DNA of 64,000 bases, taken from NCBI GenBank assembly GCA_963693365.1, contig CAVNZM010000012.1, positions 3,472,001 through 3,536,000 on the forward strand, given 5' to 3'. The notes under the pieces were generated by a model. That model saw only the letters and a list, made by a program, of their open reading frames with translations. It did not search any database and had not been told where the DNA came from. Both the position numbers and the translations under genes were made by a program. Of this stretch, positions 33,736 through 41,534 are shown piece by piece (position 1 is the first letter of the stretch; the number at the start of each line of letters is the position of its first letter). This DNA comes from Amoebidium appalachense (taxonomy: Eukaryota > Ichthyosporea).

Positions 33736-34386
33736 TCAGGGCTGTAAGTCAGGGATGGCTGGTTGGTCATTGTTAATTTGATCTGATTCATCAAATGATA
33801 CTGCTATGCCGTAGAATGGGCACACCAACAGAATGTTTCTTTTGTCTGTTTCCGACGCATCAAAAAAGTGAATGCGGGGTTGTCGGTTAGGAAAATGAAA
33901 CCGATCCACCATTATTTGCCCCAGAGCCTCTTTCCATCGTTTCCCGCATTTTACTTCAATGACTTGTGTGCTGGTGAGGATATCAACGGGCCACGTTGGT
34001 GTCCGGACCTCCCTCTCCCCTCCCTCCCGCAGAGCCAATGCCTCTTGGATGGATGCCTCCCTGTACTCCGACTTGACCTTCCAAGCCACATAATCTATCA
34101 TGTAGAATGCCAGAATGTCTCTTATCCACGAACCTCTCAGGTATTCCCGGTGCTTTCCTTGGTAGTTTATCATGGTGCTGTCAATGAGAGACGCACAATC
34201 TTCCGTTTGTTTCTTCAAAACGCTTACTACGTGTTTTACTCTCTTCAATTTGACCCAGTCCGAAAAGGTTATGTTGTGGCGAGCAAGGTAGAGCGTCGCG
34301 TTGTACCAAACCTTGCCATCTTCTCGGATTTCCTTCATAGTAAGAAGCACCCCATCTTCCGTGTACACGGGTTCTATCCGATTCAT
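33736..34386 (-). CDS. KilA-N DNA-binding domain fused to a PD-(D/E)XK-like nuclease domain
   Basis: 216 residues. Residues 20-110 are a KilA-N domain (WYNATLYLARHNITFSDWVKL; YLRGSWIRDILAFYMIDYV). Residues about 130-200 hold a compact domain: EVRTPTWPVDILTSTQVIEV followed by K, then WKEALGQI and RIHFFD. The Asp in VDIL plus ExK fit a PD-(D/E)XK fold, also found alone at 38450 and 41535. It has a TATA box and an upstream CTAG repeat cluster. AT-richer than its neighbours, suggesting transfer. Confidence 0.78.
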   Translation of the reverse strand: MNRIEPVYTEDGVLLTMKEIREDGKVWYNATLYLARHNITFSDWVKLKRVKHVVSVLKKQTEDCASLIDSTMINYQGKHREYLRGSWIRDILAFYMIDYVAWKVKSEYREASIQEALALREGGEREVRTPTWPVDILTSTQVIEVKCGKRWKEALGQIMVDRFHFPNRQPRIHFFDASETDKRNILLVCPFYGIAVSFDESDQINNDQPAIPDLQP

Positions 34387-34425
34387 TGTCGACTACCAGA
34401 CTGCACTTCCAAACGAAGCCGCTGT

Positions 34426-34434
34426 CCTTTTATA
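34426..34434 (-). promoter_or_regulatory. TATA box for the KilA-N-nuclease gene
   Basis: TATAAAAGG on the minus strand, 40 nt from the ATG at 34386. Confidence 0.7.
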
Positions 34435-34446
34435 CCCATAAACGCA

Positions 34447-34536
34447 GCTAGACTGCAGAAGTCTAGCTAGACTGACGATACCCCGAGCTAGACTGCAGTT
34501 ACTCAGTCTAGCTTCACTGCAGTTACTCAGCCTAGC
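34447..34536. promoter_or_regulatory. Cluster of GCTAGACTG operator-like sites
   Basis: GCTAGACTG occurs at 34447, 34466 and 34487 on the plus strand and in inverse (CAGTCTAGC, CAGCCTAGC) at 34504 and 34528. Spacing is 17-24 bp, near two helical turns. The 14-mer CTGCAGTTACTCAG is also directly repeated at about 34493 and 34517. The sites sit just upstream of the KilA-N TATA box, so autoregulation is a reasonable inference. Confidence 0.6.
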
Positions 34537-34794
34537 TCGAGGGCACATTTCTTTTATGGCGCGTCTTCGGCGCACAGCGCCGCCCCACGCACACACTGCA
34601 CAGGCACCATCCTCCCGTTTCGATAGGGGTTGTCGATAACCCGCGCAGAGGTTAGGCATGGTGGGAAGGTTCAACAAGTTTTGCAACGTGCTCCTGGAAG
34701 TATTGCAGCTGTTGGGGCCGTGGGGGGAGGGGGATGGTTGGCTTGCTTCTTTTATTACGCGGGTTTACACCCACATTTTTGCCGCACTAGCCTA

Positions 34795-35037
34795 ATGGAC
34801 ACAAACTTCCTGGTCGCACTCGTCATCGGCCTGGCTCTCGGCTACTGGCTCGCGGTCCGCTGGTGCGTGCCTGCCTGCAAGCCCACACCCGCCCCGCCTG
34901 CCGCCCCGCCCGACGTCCCCAAGCAGCAGCCGCAGAAGCCCTGTCGGCGGAAGGCCCAGGCCGCACACGTCGCGCAGGCCGCACCCTCCGAACCCGCGCC
35001 CGCCGACGACACCAACTGGGAGGGCATGTCCCTCTAG
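34795..35037 (+). CDS. Small N-anchored membrane protein with Pro/Lys tail
   Basis: 80 residues. The N-terminal span is NFLVALVIGLALGYWLAV, followed by a Cys, Pro and Lys-rich tail. The frame is open back to 34630 but upstream sequence does not look coding. Stops overlap with the convergent gene at 35034 by 4 bp. Confidence 0.7.
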   Translation: MDTNFLVALVIGLALGYWLAVRWCVPACKPTPAPPAAPPDVPKQQPQKPCRRKAQAAHVAQAAPSEPAPADDTNWEGMSL

Positions 35038-35462
35038 TCCTGCGCGCGCGGGTCCAGGAACCGCTTTGCGTCCACGGGCTCAAAGCCCCCCAGCTCCACC
35101 GGTGCTGCCGGCCGGGGCGTGGAGGGTTGCGCCGGGGGCGGCGCGGGGGTCTCCGCGGGCGGGTCGGCCGCTTGCTCTGAAGTCGGTGGCGCCGAGGGCT
35201 TGTCCTCCGTGTGCGCCGTGGCCGCCTTGCCCGTGTCCGTCTCGGCCGGCTTGGGGGGGGGAGGTGGTGGCGGTGGTGTCGCTTCGGGCTTCGATGCCGC
35301 GGCCGCCGCATGTGGGCCCTGGCGCCACGTCGGCGGGCCGCCACCCCCCGACCATTCGGGGCGCCGGTACGGTACAGGCCGCGACTCGCGGCGCGAAGCT
35401 GGCCCGGTCATGACTTTCCCAACGGCATAAAGGGCCATCGCCCCTAGAATCAGTTCCGCCAT
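35034..35462 (-). CDS. N-anchored Pro/Ala-rich protein
   Basis: 142 residues. A short hydrophobic N-terminus (MAELILGAMALYAVGKVM) is followed by long Pro/Ala/Glu-rich low-complexity sequence. TTTTCTGTGG ends 7 nt before the ATG. Likely a virion membrane or tegument component. It lies on the same strand, downstream of the gene at 35739. Confidence 0.65.
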   Translation of the reverse strand: MAELILGAMALYAVGKVMTGPASRRESRPVPYRRPEWSGGGGPPTWRQGPHAAAAASKPEATPPPPPPPPKPAETDTGKAATAHTEDKPSAPPTSEQAADPPAETPAPPPAQPSTPRPAAPVELGGFEPVDAKRFLDPRAQD

Positions 35463-35739
35463 GTGTGAGCCACAGAAAATAAACGTGCCCGCGCTGGACG
35501 ACGCCGGCCTGAATCTCGGTCTTGAGTGCCCTGAGTTCCACGAGCAGCTCCTCGATCACGTTCAGCGTCGGCGCGCTGGCCTGCGCGGCCGCTAGGTCCG
35601 CCGCGAGCTCCATGTGCGCCTTGTTGCTGGCGTAGGCACACAGCACGCTCTGCGCCGTGGCCACGGCCTCGTTGTACGCGTCCAGCGTTGCCTGCGTGTT
35701 GTCCACGAATGCCGCCTTGCACTGGTCGCACGTCGGCAT
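35080..35739 (-). CDS. Unrecognised helical protein; 3' end unreliable
   Basis: From the ATG at 35739 (MPTCDQCKAAFVDNTQATLD) about 90 helical residues look real, with a CxxC near the start. Past about 35470 the frame runs antisense-like through the promoter and coding region of the gene at 35462, giving unlikely Gly/Arg-rich sequence. A frame break near 35465-35520 or an earlier real stop is probable. Only 35465-35739 is trusted. Confidence 0.5.
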   Translation of the reverse strand: MPTCDQCKAAFVDNTQATLDAYNEAVATAQSVLCAYASNKAHMELAADLAAAQASAPTLNVIEELLVELRALKTEIQAGVVQRGHVYFLWLTHGGTDSRGDGPLCRWESHDRASFAPRVAACTVPAPRMVGGWRPADVAPGPTCGGRGIEARSDTTATTSPPQAGRDGHGQGGHGAHGGQALGATDFRASGRPARGDPRAAPGATLHAPAGSTGGAGGL

Positions 35740-35743
35740 GGTC

Positions 35744-36715
35744 CTACGGTGGGGGCGAAATAAGCTGGTCGCCCCGCGGCTCCTCCGCGCGCAGCTGCTC
35801 GGCATAGCTGTCGAACACGCTCTGCACGTGCGCGCTCCGCTTCCGGCCCCAGCGCCGCCCCACGGTCCAGCCCGGGGCGCTGTACGGGTTCGCGTCCACG
35901 TCGGCCACCAGTCCCGTCACCTCGCCCTCGCGCACGCTGAGGTCGAAGATCCGCACGTTCTCCCAGCCCAGCTCGACCGGGTGTCGGAAGCACACGCACA
36001 CGGGCCCCGGCGCCTCGTGGCCGGTCGCGCCCTTCCACGCGCTGGACTCCCCGTCGCCGTTGCCGATGAACACGTCGAACCCCTCGCACGGATACATGTA
36101 CATCCGCGCCACCCCCACGGCGTCGGCCACCGCCGCGCACATCTCGCCCGACGTGGCCCACACCCCCACGCGCACGACCACCTCCTGCACGTCGTCCCGG
36201 AACACCCAGAGCCGCGCCGCGGTCTTGTGCCCCGCAAGCGTCGACATCAGCATCTCGCGCTCGTACTGCACCGCGTCCCGCAGCGCCCACAACACCCCGT
36301 TGCCGTGCAGCCCGCGGTCCATAAGTACCCACGCCTCCACGGCCTGCTGCACCAGACGGACGCGCTCGTAAGGCGCGTACAAGGCACCGTCCGCGAGATG
36401 CACGTCCAGGGCCTTGCGCGCTTGCACCACGCGCGCCATGCAGTCCAGCGCCGCCACGCAGAGGTAGTGCAGTCGCGCACACGCGGGGACGGCGTCGTAC
36501 CACCCGACGTCGTCCGAGAGCATGGTGCCCAGTCGCAGCGCCCATTGGTACACCTCGTCCGCGCCGTGCGGTACCCCTTCGGCCAGTCGCTGCTGCAGGT
36601 ACGCCACTCCCGCGGTTACCGCCGCCATCCCCTCGTGCGCCGGCCACTGCTCCACACCCCTGCTAAACAGCAGAAACACGTCGAGAAGCTTGGATATGGC
36701 ACACCCCGCGGTCAT
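35744..36715 (-). CDS. Unrecognised 323-residue protein
   Basis: From the ATG at 36715 (MTAGCAISKLLDVFLLF). Helical N-terminal half (VEQWPAHEGMAAVTAGVAYL; LHYLCVAALDCMARVV) and a beta-rich C-terminal half with a Trp/Gly-rich stretch. No family. The divergent gene at 36732 starts 16 bp away. The product may be a virion protein, by context. Confidence 0.7.
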   Translation of the reverse strand: MTAGCAISKLLDVFLLFSRGVEQWPAHEGMAAVTAGVAYLQQRLAEGVPHGADEVYQWALRLGTMLSDDVGWYDAVPACARLHYLCVAALDCMARVVQARKALDVHLADGALYAPYERVRLVQQAVEAWVLMDRGLHGNGVLWALRDAVQYEREMLMSTLAGHKTAARLWVFRDDVQEVVVRVGVWATSGEMCAAVADAVGVARMYMYPCEGFDVFIGNGDGESSAWKGATGHEAPGPVCVCFRHPVELGWENVRIFDLSVREGEVTGLVADVDANPYSAPGWTVGRRWGRKRSAHVQSVFDSYAEQLRAEEPRGDQLISPPP

Positions 36716-36731
36716 TTTCAGTGCTGACTCA

Positions 36732-37322
36732 ATGGACTTCAACAACCCGACCGTGCAGCTGCTTATATACCTGTCGCTGCTCCTGCTGGTGACGCTCGCG
36801 TACAACACACAGACCGCGAGCGCATCGACGTGCAGCAGGGACGTCCCGATCAAGGTCGTCGAGCGCCCGTTCAAGGAGCTGATGGATCCGCGCTGGAAGC
36901 TCGGCATGAAGGGCAAGTTTGTCGTCAACGAGACCACAACGAACACGGACCCACAGAGCTGCATCAACCGTGCCGACGCGGCGGGCCGCGCCGCCAACTA
37001 CCAGTTCTCCACGCGCACATGCACGATCGGGTCCACGTGGGGGTCCACGGCCCCCGACGTCGACTATGGATACTACCGCAAGCTCGAGAGCGTCGACCCC
37101 AACTGGGTGGCCAAGGTCCGCGGCGGCGGGTTCGACCGCCCGCCCGTCGTCGTGCTCGACAACAACGCGTGCATGAAGATGTGCCTGGACGATCCCTCCT
37201 GCAGGGCCGTCTCGTACGACATGGAGTCGGGCGAGTGCATGACCGCAGGCGTGCCGGGCACCACACAGGCCCACGAGACGTCGCTCTTCTGGCGCCCGTG
37301 CCGGAACAGGAACGCCCAATAA
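36732..37322 (+). CDS. N-anchored cysteine-rich protein with PAN/apple-like module
   Basis: 196 residues. The N-terminal anchor is VQLLIYLSLLLLVTLAYN. The ectodomain has several cysteines and a C-terminal DNNACMKMCLDDPSCRAVSY with a following GECMTA, similar to the PAN/apple fold used for carbohydrate or protein binding. A virion surface or membrane role is inferred. Intact; the divergent partner is at 36715. Confidence 0.72.
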   Translation: MDFNNPTVQLLIYLSLLLLVTLAYNTQTASASTCSRDVPIKVVERPFKELMDPRWKLGMKGKFVVNETTTNTDPQSCINRADAAGRAANYQFSTRTCTIGSTWGSTAPDVDYGYYRKLESVDPNWVAKVRGGGFDRPPVVVLDNNACMKMCLDDPSCRAVSYDMESGECMTAGVPGTTQAHETSLFWRPCRNRNAQ

Positions 37323-37341
37323 ATGTCCGCCGCTCTATACG

Positions 37342-37746
37342 ATGCCCGTCTTCCCCATCCCGGTCATTGTAGTGTGCGCGCTCCTGACCGCAGGCAGCGT
37401 GGCGTACGCCGTGTCCCTGTACATACGCGACCGCGGTCCGCCCGTGCGCACCATCATCGACGACATCAACGATTCCTATCTGTCGCCGCGCACAAAGGCC
37501 CGCCGCCTCGAGATGGCCCGCGAGTACATGTACATGCACCAGGCCGCAAAGACGCGCCTCGAGCACGACGCCGCCCGCGAGATCATCCGCCTCGCCCTGC
37601 TCACCCAGGACGCCGGCCGCGAGGCCCGAGAGGCCATGGAGCGCCACCGCGAGCAGGAGGCCCGCAAGGCCGAGCGCGAGGTGCGCGCCCTGCGCACGCA
37701 GGAAAAGCTCAACAGGATCCTCGGCGCCTGTGACCGGGCGGCGTGA
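37342..37746 (+). CDS. N-anchored coiled-coil membrane protein
   Basis: 134 residues. Hydrophobic N-terminus (VIVVCALLTAGSVAYAVSLYI) followed by a long charged helix (RLEMAREYMYMHQAAKTRLE; REQEARKAEREVRALRTQ). CTATACG lies just upstream. It overlaps the possible start of the next gene. Probably a virion membrane protein. Confidence 0.7.
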   Translation: MPVFPIPVIVVCALLTAGSVAYAVSLYIRDRGPPVRTIIDDINDSYLSPRTKARRLEMAREYMYMHQAAKTRLEHDAAREIIRLALLTQDAGREAREAMERHREQEARKAEREVRALRTQEKLNRILGACDRAA

Positions 37747-37766
37747 TTTTTGTCTTGGGCGTGTGC

Positions 37767-37934
37767 ATGGGTAAGCGACGGTCGAGCACACAACCGAAGA
37801 GGCACGCGCGTTCGGGTGCCAGGAAGGGCAGGCGGGCACGAGGGTCCGCGGCGTCGCTCGAGAGGTTGTGGCGCGGCGGTACTTCCAACCCGATGCACAT
37901 CCCGCTCCTGGCACCCTACGCGATAGCCGTTTGA
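37767..37934 (+). CDS. Small basic protein
   Basis: 55 residues starting MGKRRSSTQPKRHARSGARK, basic N-terminal half and a hydrophobic C-terminus (MHIPLLAPYAIAV). An open frame extends upstream to 37743. The MG start might allow myristoylation, but the basic stretch suggests a nuclear or DNA-binding role. Uncertain. Confidence 0.5.
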   Translation: MGKRRSSTQPKRHARSGARKGRRARGSAASLERLWRGGTSNPMHIPLLAPYAIAV

Positions 37935-37980
37935 GCCCGCGCGAGCGGTATGCGCGAGTATTTTTGTAGCAAAACAGATA

Positions 37981-38436
37981 ATGCAACATACCCTATCCAA
38001 ATCGGCCAAGGATAGGCCGCGACAGCCCACCCCCCAGGGTCCCAGCGCCACAAGACGGTCGCGCTCGCACTCTCGGCCCAGGAGCGGTGCGTCCAAGAGC
38101 AGGAGCCGCAGCAACAAGAGGAGCCGAAGCAGCAGCCGCAGTCGGAGACACGGTCGCAGCGGGTCCCACGGCGCGAAGCGCTTCTGGTCCATGGCACGGT
38201 CGGGATGGCTGAGCGTGCCGCTGATGGGGCCATACATGCCTTCGTCGGGTGCGGGCACGCCGTCGGCTGCTTCGCCGGGTGCGGGCACGCCGTCGGCTGC
38301 TTCGTCGGGTGCGGGCACGCCGCCGTCGGCTGGGAGGGCGTCGACGACGCTTATCGATGTTGACTCCTACGAATATCCCCCATACTATGACCCCGCAACG
38401 TACGTCCCATCATACACCGATTTGATTAGGCTATAA
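37981..38436 (+). CDS. Arg/Ser-rich protein with GAGTPSAA repeats
   Basis: 151 residues. Residues 20-60 are SR-type (SRSHSRPRSGASKSRSRSNK). Three imperfect 10-residue repeats (SSGAGTPSAA) at 38240-38335 come from a 30-bp DNA repeat. The C-terminus is Tyr/Pro-rich. SR-type segments in virion proteins often bind DNA and are phosphorylated. GTATTTTTG lies about 15 nt before the ATG. Confidence 0.65.
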   Translation: MQHTLSKSAKDRPRQPTPQGPSATRRSRSHSRPRSGASKSRSRSNKRSRSSSRSRRHGRSGSHGAKRFWSMARSGWLSVPLMGPYMPSSGAGTPSAASPGAGTPSAASSGAGTPPSAGRASTTLIDVDSYEYPPYYDPATYVPSYTDLIRL

Positions 38437-38449
38437 AATGACATCCGTT

Positions 38450-38812
38450 TCAACCCTTTTTATTCTCGTCGGGCTCGGGGCCCCAGATCGCCGCGACCGT
38501 GTCCATCTCGGTCGTCAGCGTGATGTCAAGCGACAGGATCGTCTGCACCGCAACCTTGTACGCCTCCGCCGGCGCGTACCCGAACAGGTGGATCCGCGGC
38601 TCGCGGTCCGGGTAGAAGTGGTTGCACGCGAGCGCGTTGCCGATCGCCGCCTTCCAGTCCGACACGTGGCTCACCTCGATCGTGTCCGTGGCCGTCAGCA
38701 CGTCGATCCGCCCGGCCGGAGTCGGCACCTCGCACACGCCGTTCTCTATCATAGCCAGTAGGTCCCGGATGCGCACCTTGTCGTGGGCTACTACGTCTAC
38801 CGCCTCGGTCAT
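38450..38812 (-). CDS. PD-(D/E)XK-like domain protein lacking the catalytic lysine
   Basis: 120 residues from the ATG at 38812. The core CEVPTPAGRIDVLTATDTIE aligns with the domains at 33736 and 41535, and WKAAIGNAL plus RIHLFGYAPAE follow. Where the others have ExK (IEVK), this copy has IEVS, so the catalytic Lys is lost. It is probably an inactive paralogue, or it could bind without cleaving. GC-rich, unlike its relative at 41535. Confidence 0.7.
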   Translation of the reverse strand: MTEAVDVVAHDKVRIRDLLAMIENGVCEVPTPAGRIDVLTATDTIEVSHVSDWKAAIGNALACNHFYPDREPRIHLFGYAPAEAYKVAVQTILSLDITLTTEMDTVAAIWGPEPDENKKG

Positions 38813-38856
38813 TATATCATAGCACACGAAAATAAAACACGTGTGCCTCAAATGCC

Positions 38857-39315
38857 TCACGTGCCCCCTGCGTCACCACCCGCAGAGGCACGGCAACCTG
38901 CCTCAAAGTCCAATACCTTCTTTCTGTTGAAAAGGTACGCCGTTGTTGTTTTTGACGTGGGGTTTCCTACTTTCACCATATCCGCGTTGACCGTCATACG
39001 ATCCCCGAGAACCCTTCTAAGACATGAACCCAACCTTTTGGACCCCACCCGAACCAATGTATCCTTCCCCCTCGTGCTCGCCCAAGTACGCATCAGCTCC
39101 ATCATACCCTGCGTCGTCACCCACATTTCGCCTTGCACGAGCTGTGGTATCGCAATACCGTATCCGTTTGCCATGTCTTTCAAGAACTGTACCTCCACAG
39201 GAACGGAACTAGGTTCTGTCACGGGAGGTGTTGGCCGTTTACCCCATACAAGTTGCATAGTATCAGGTTCCAACGTCACGCGTATGTTCAGGGCTGCTAC
39301 AATGATCTTTGGCAA
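38857..39315 (-). CDS. Unrecognised protein with a possible C-terminal winged helix
   Basis: 152 residues. Middle helices (VQFLKDMANGYGIAI; MELMRTWASTRG) are followed by RVGSKRLGSCLRRVLGDR and a TTTAYLFN strand, a pattern like the C-terminal winged-helix domain attached to phage or virus primase-helicases. This would suit a DNA-binding role. It marks the left side of the AT-rich island. Low-confidence assignment. Confidence 0.5.
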   Translation of the reverse strand: MPKIIVAALNIRVTLEPDTMQLVWGKRPTPPVTEPSSVPVEVQFLKDMANGYGIAIPQLVQGEMWVTTQGMMELMRTWASTRGKDTLVRVGSKRLGSCLRRVLGDRMTVNADMVKVGNPTSKTTTAYLFNRKKVLDFEAGCRASAGGDAGGT

Positions 39316-39495
39316 CCTTGTTTTTCTTTGTCATATATATGGTCAATTTGATAGCTGTTCGATCTTGTGTCTAGAGCTGTGGTTGTAAAAGACAACAACA
39401 ACAAACCACTGCAAGTGTCACAAAGGGCACACTTATTCTTGTTATCTGAAACTGCCAATGTTGGGCAACTTCAAATATTATCTATACCTTAGAGT

Positions 39496-40179
39496 ATGCC
39501 CCACAATGGCACCAAGTACATATCTGGACTTCAATCCAGAAAGAAGTACGGGGTTTCGGGATCCTCACTTCGGAGATGGGCAAACCAGGGACGCATCCGA
39601 ATTGTTAGAACACCAGGCAATGTCCGCCTGTACAACACCTCGGACATTGACACGTTGCTCGGGTGTGAAACGGACACACGACCAGACAGAGTTGATGTTG
39701 CCTACGCACGGGTCTCATCCCACAAACAGCGCACCGACCTCGACCGGCAAGTTGAGTATCTGCGTGAACGGTGTCCCAATCACGAAATTGTCACTGATGT
39801 CGGGAGTGGCGTCAACTTTAAGCGCAGAGGACTGTTGTCCATTTTGGAACGGGCAAGCAAGGGAACTGTCAGAGAGATTGTGGTTGCCCACAAGGACAGA
39901 CTGTGTCGACTCGCCGGTGACTTGCTGTGGTGGATTCTGGAAGCATATGGGGTCAAAATCGTGGTTCTCAATCACGCAGACGAGTCCAATACAGATGAAC
40001 TTGCGGAAGACCTTATCGCCGTCACCACCCACTTTGTCTGTAAGCATCATGGACGTCGCAAGTACGGAAACAAGTGCAATGGAACAGCGGGAAGCGGAAA
40101 GGAACGTCAAAAGACTAAAGCGCATGGCATCGAAACGCATGAAGAAAGAGCAGAAACTCTATTTGAAGGATCGTCTTAA
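39496..40179 (+). CDS. tnpA: IS607-family serine recombinase (TnpA)
   Basis: 227 residues. The N-terminal MerR-like helix-turn-helix (YISGLQSRKKYGVSGSSLRR) is followed by the resolvase catalytic core with the serine motif VAYARVSSHKQRTDLDRQ and a later HKDRLCRLAGDLLWW. This is the layout of IS607 transposases, which bind and integrate through the serine nucleophile. The 3' end overlaps the nuclease gene by about 130 bp, usual for this family. The C-terminal 40 residues are charged and probably flexible. Confidence 0.9.
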   Translation: MPHNGTKYISGLQSRKKYGVSGSSLRRWANQGRIRIVRTPGNVRLYNTSDIDTLLGCETDTRPDRVDVAYARVSSHKQRTDLDRQVEYLRERCPNHEIVTDVGSGVNFKRRGLLSILERASKGTVREIVVAHKDRLCRLAGDLLWWILEAYGVKIVVLNHADESNTDELAEDLIAVTTHFVCKHHGRRKYGNKCNGTAGSGKERQKTKAHGIETHEERAETLFEGSS

Positions 40180-41458
40180 TGGACGGCCTCCGGAGCTTGA
40201 CGATTATGTGGCCTGTGGAGTGAACGTTTTGGCTTTGCGGGAAAGGACCGAGCTTTTGGTCCGCACAAAACTCATCCGTGTGATCCCAACAAAAGAACAA
40301 AAGCGATGGTTGGTCGAATGCTTCGGAGTGGCAAGGAAGATCTTCAATCAATGTGTAGGTCTTCACGACCTGAAGGGAAGCATGGACAAAAACGAATATC
40401 GCAGGCAATTTGTCAACAACAAAAGCATTCCAGACCACGAAGAGTACAAGAAACGCGTGCCAAACCTTCTTCGTAACGGCGCGGTGGATGATTTTTTCGG
40501 GGCCGTGGGTTCGCAGAAGGCAAAGGCACGTTACGCAAAGAAGAGGGGTTTAAAAGCAACCAGTGTCTTTGTCCGGTACAGATCCAAAAAGAACGGATAT
40601 CAATCAATTCTAATACCCCGCGCACTCACCAAGTTCAATGGTACACACGCCATTTTTGCCCCAACGATGTGCCCCGAAGGTGGGTATTTGAAACTTGCGG
40701 AGCAAGTACAGCCGGATGAGATGGAAACAGATGGGCGGCTCTTGATGACCAGGGACGGGCATTTCTACCTGTCAATTACATATCGGGTACCGGGGGGTGA
40801 TAGCCAAACCCCTCTAACTGAACAACACGATAGGCGGATATGTGCACTTGATCCTGGTATTAGAACCTTCCAGACTGTCTATGACCCCTGTAACAAGGAG
40901 GTCACACACCTCTTTCCCGGGGACATCAAACGCATCAGTCGGCTGCTCAACCGTGAGGACCAGCTGAAAAGTCGTTTGACACAGACATCTGTTAAACACA
41001 AAAGTCGGTATCGGATGAGAAAGGCCTTGTTCCGAATGCGCCGAAGGGTTCAGAACCTTATTGCCGACGCACACTGGAAGGCCGCTGGGTGGCTCACCTC
41101 CAACTTCGACGTGGTAGTTATTCCTTGGTTTGACTCTGGGAGTATGTCACGTAGGGGCAAGAGGAAACTTCGCAGCAAGAGCGTCCGATGCATGATGGGT
41201 TGGCAGCATGCCAAGTTTCGACAACGGCTGGTGTGTAAAGCAGAGCAACGGGGAACTGCAGTGGTGTTTGTCAATGAATCCTACACCAGCAAAACATGTG
41301 GGAGGTGTGGACAAATCAACCAGGGTCTTGGAGGTTCTAAGGTGTTAAATTGTAAACATTGTGGGTTGGTCATTGACAGAGATGTCAATGGGGCTCGCAA
41401 CATATTTATTCGCTCATGTACGCGGCCCGTGGGCAGCCACGGGCCTCTGCCGGTATAG
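40049..41458 (+). CDS. Fanzor-type RNA-guided nuclease (eukaryotic TnpB homologue)
   Basis: About 469 residues (ATG at 40049, or 40079). RuvC motifs: the first Asp in RICALDPGIRTFQTVYDP, and the last in DRDVNGARNIF. A zinc ribbon is formed by SKTCGRCGQIN and NCKHCGLVID. In canonical TnpB a catalytic Glu follows the second RuvC strand; here the strand VVVIPWFDSG has none, and a Glu appears just before the zinc finger in VNESYTSKTC, the rearrangement reported for Fanzor proteins. Together with IS607 TnpA this points to the Fanzor2 group found in giant viruses. It would cut DNA using an RNA from the element end. Confidence 0.85.
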   Translation: MDVASTETSAMEQREAERNVKRLKRMASKRMKKEQKLYLKDRLNGRPPELDDYVACGVNVLALRERTELLVRTKLIRVIPTKEQKRWLVECFGVARKIFNQCVGLHDLKGSMDKNEYRRQFVNNKSIPDHEEYKKRVPNLLRNGAVDDFFGAVGSQKAKARYAKKRGLKATSVFVRYRSKKNGYQSILIPRALTKFNGTHAIFAPTMCPEGGYLKLAEQVQPDEMETDGRLLMTRDGHFYLSITYRVPGGDSQTPLTEQHDRRICALDPGIRTFQTVYDPCNKEVTHLFPGDIKRISRLLNREDQLKSRLTQTSVKHKSRYRMRKALFRMRRRVQNLIADAHWKAAGWLTSNFDVVVIPWFDSGSMSRRGKRKLRSKSVRCMMGWQHAKFRQRLVCKAEQRGTAVVFVNESYTSKTCGRCGQINQGLGGSKVLNCKHCGLVIDRDVNGARNIFIRSCTRPVGSHGPLPV

Positions 41459-41525
41459 GCCAAGGTTCTTGTAACCTTGCATGACCATGCCACTAGCCTA
41501 GCTCCTTTCATGACCCGTGGTCATG
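41424..41525 (+). ncRNA. Candidate guide (omega-type) RNA scaffold: three hairpins at the element 3' end
   Basis: Three perfect hairpins follow each other across and after the nuclease stop codon: a 9-bp stem with a GCAG loop at 41424-41445, a 7-bp stem (CAAGGTT/AACCTTG) with a 5-nt loop at 41461-41479, and a 7-bp stem (CATGACC/GGTCATG) with a 3-nt loop at 41509-41525. An additional CATGACC at 41480-41486 can compete. Guide RNAs of TnpB/Fanzor elements are encoded at this place; the role here is inferred from position. Confidence 0.55.
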
Positions 41526-41534
41526 TTGGCAAGT

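Larger units (their letters stand above)
34387..34794. other. 408-bp intergenic region with regulatory repeats
   Basis: Contains the TATA box and CTAG repeat cluster of the KilA-N gene, followed by about 240 bp without convincing genes. A T-rich stretch (TTCTTTTATTACGCG) at about 34747 could be the late element for the gene at 34795. No other gene is supported. Confidence 0.5.
39496..41525 (+). mobile_element. IS607-type transposon with TnpA and Fanzor-like nuclease
   Basis: A two-gene element: a serine recombinase (39496-40179) overlapping a Fanzor/TnpB-type nuclease (40049-41458), followed by three hairpins (41424-41525). IS607 elements have no terminal inverted repeats and insert at GG, so the true ends cannot be fixed here; the left end lies between about 39316 and 39495. 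Base composition is AT-richer than the flanking genes. Confidence 0.85.

Noticed and set aside
34447-34536. CRISPR-like or tRNA-like structure in the CTAG repeats
   Set aside because: Sites are too short and unequally spaced, and no cloverleaf can be drawn. A protein-binding cluster is simpler.
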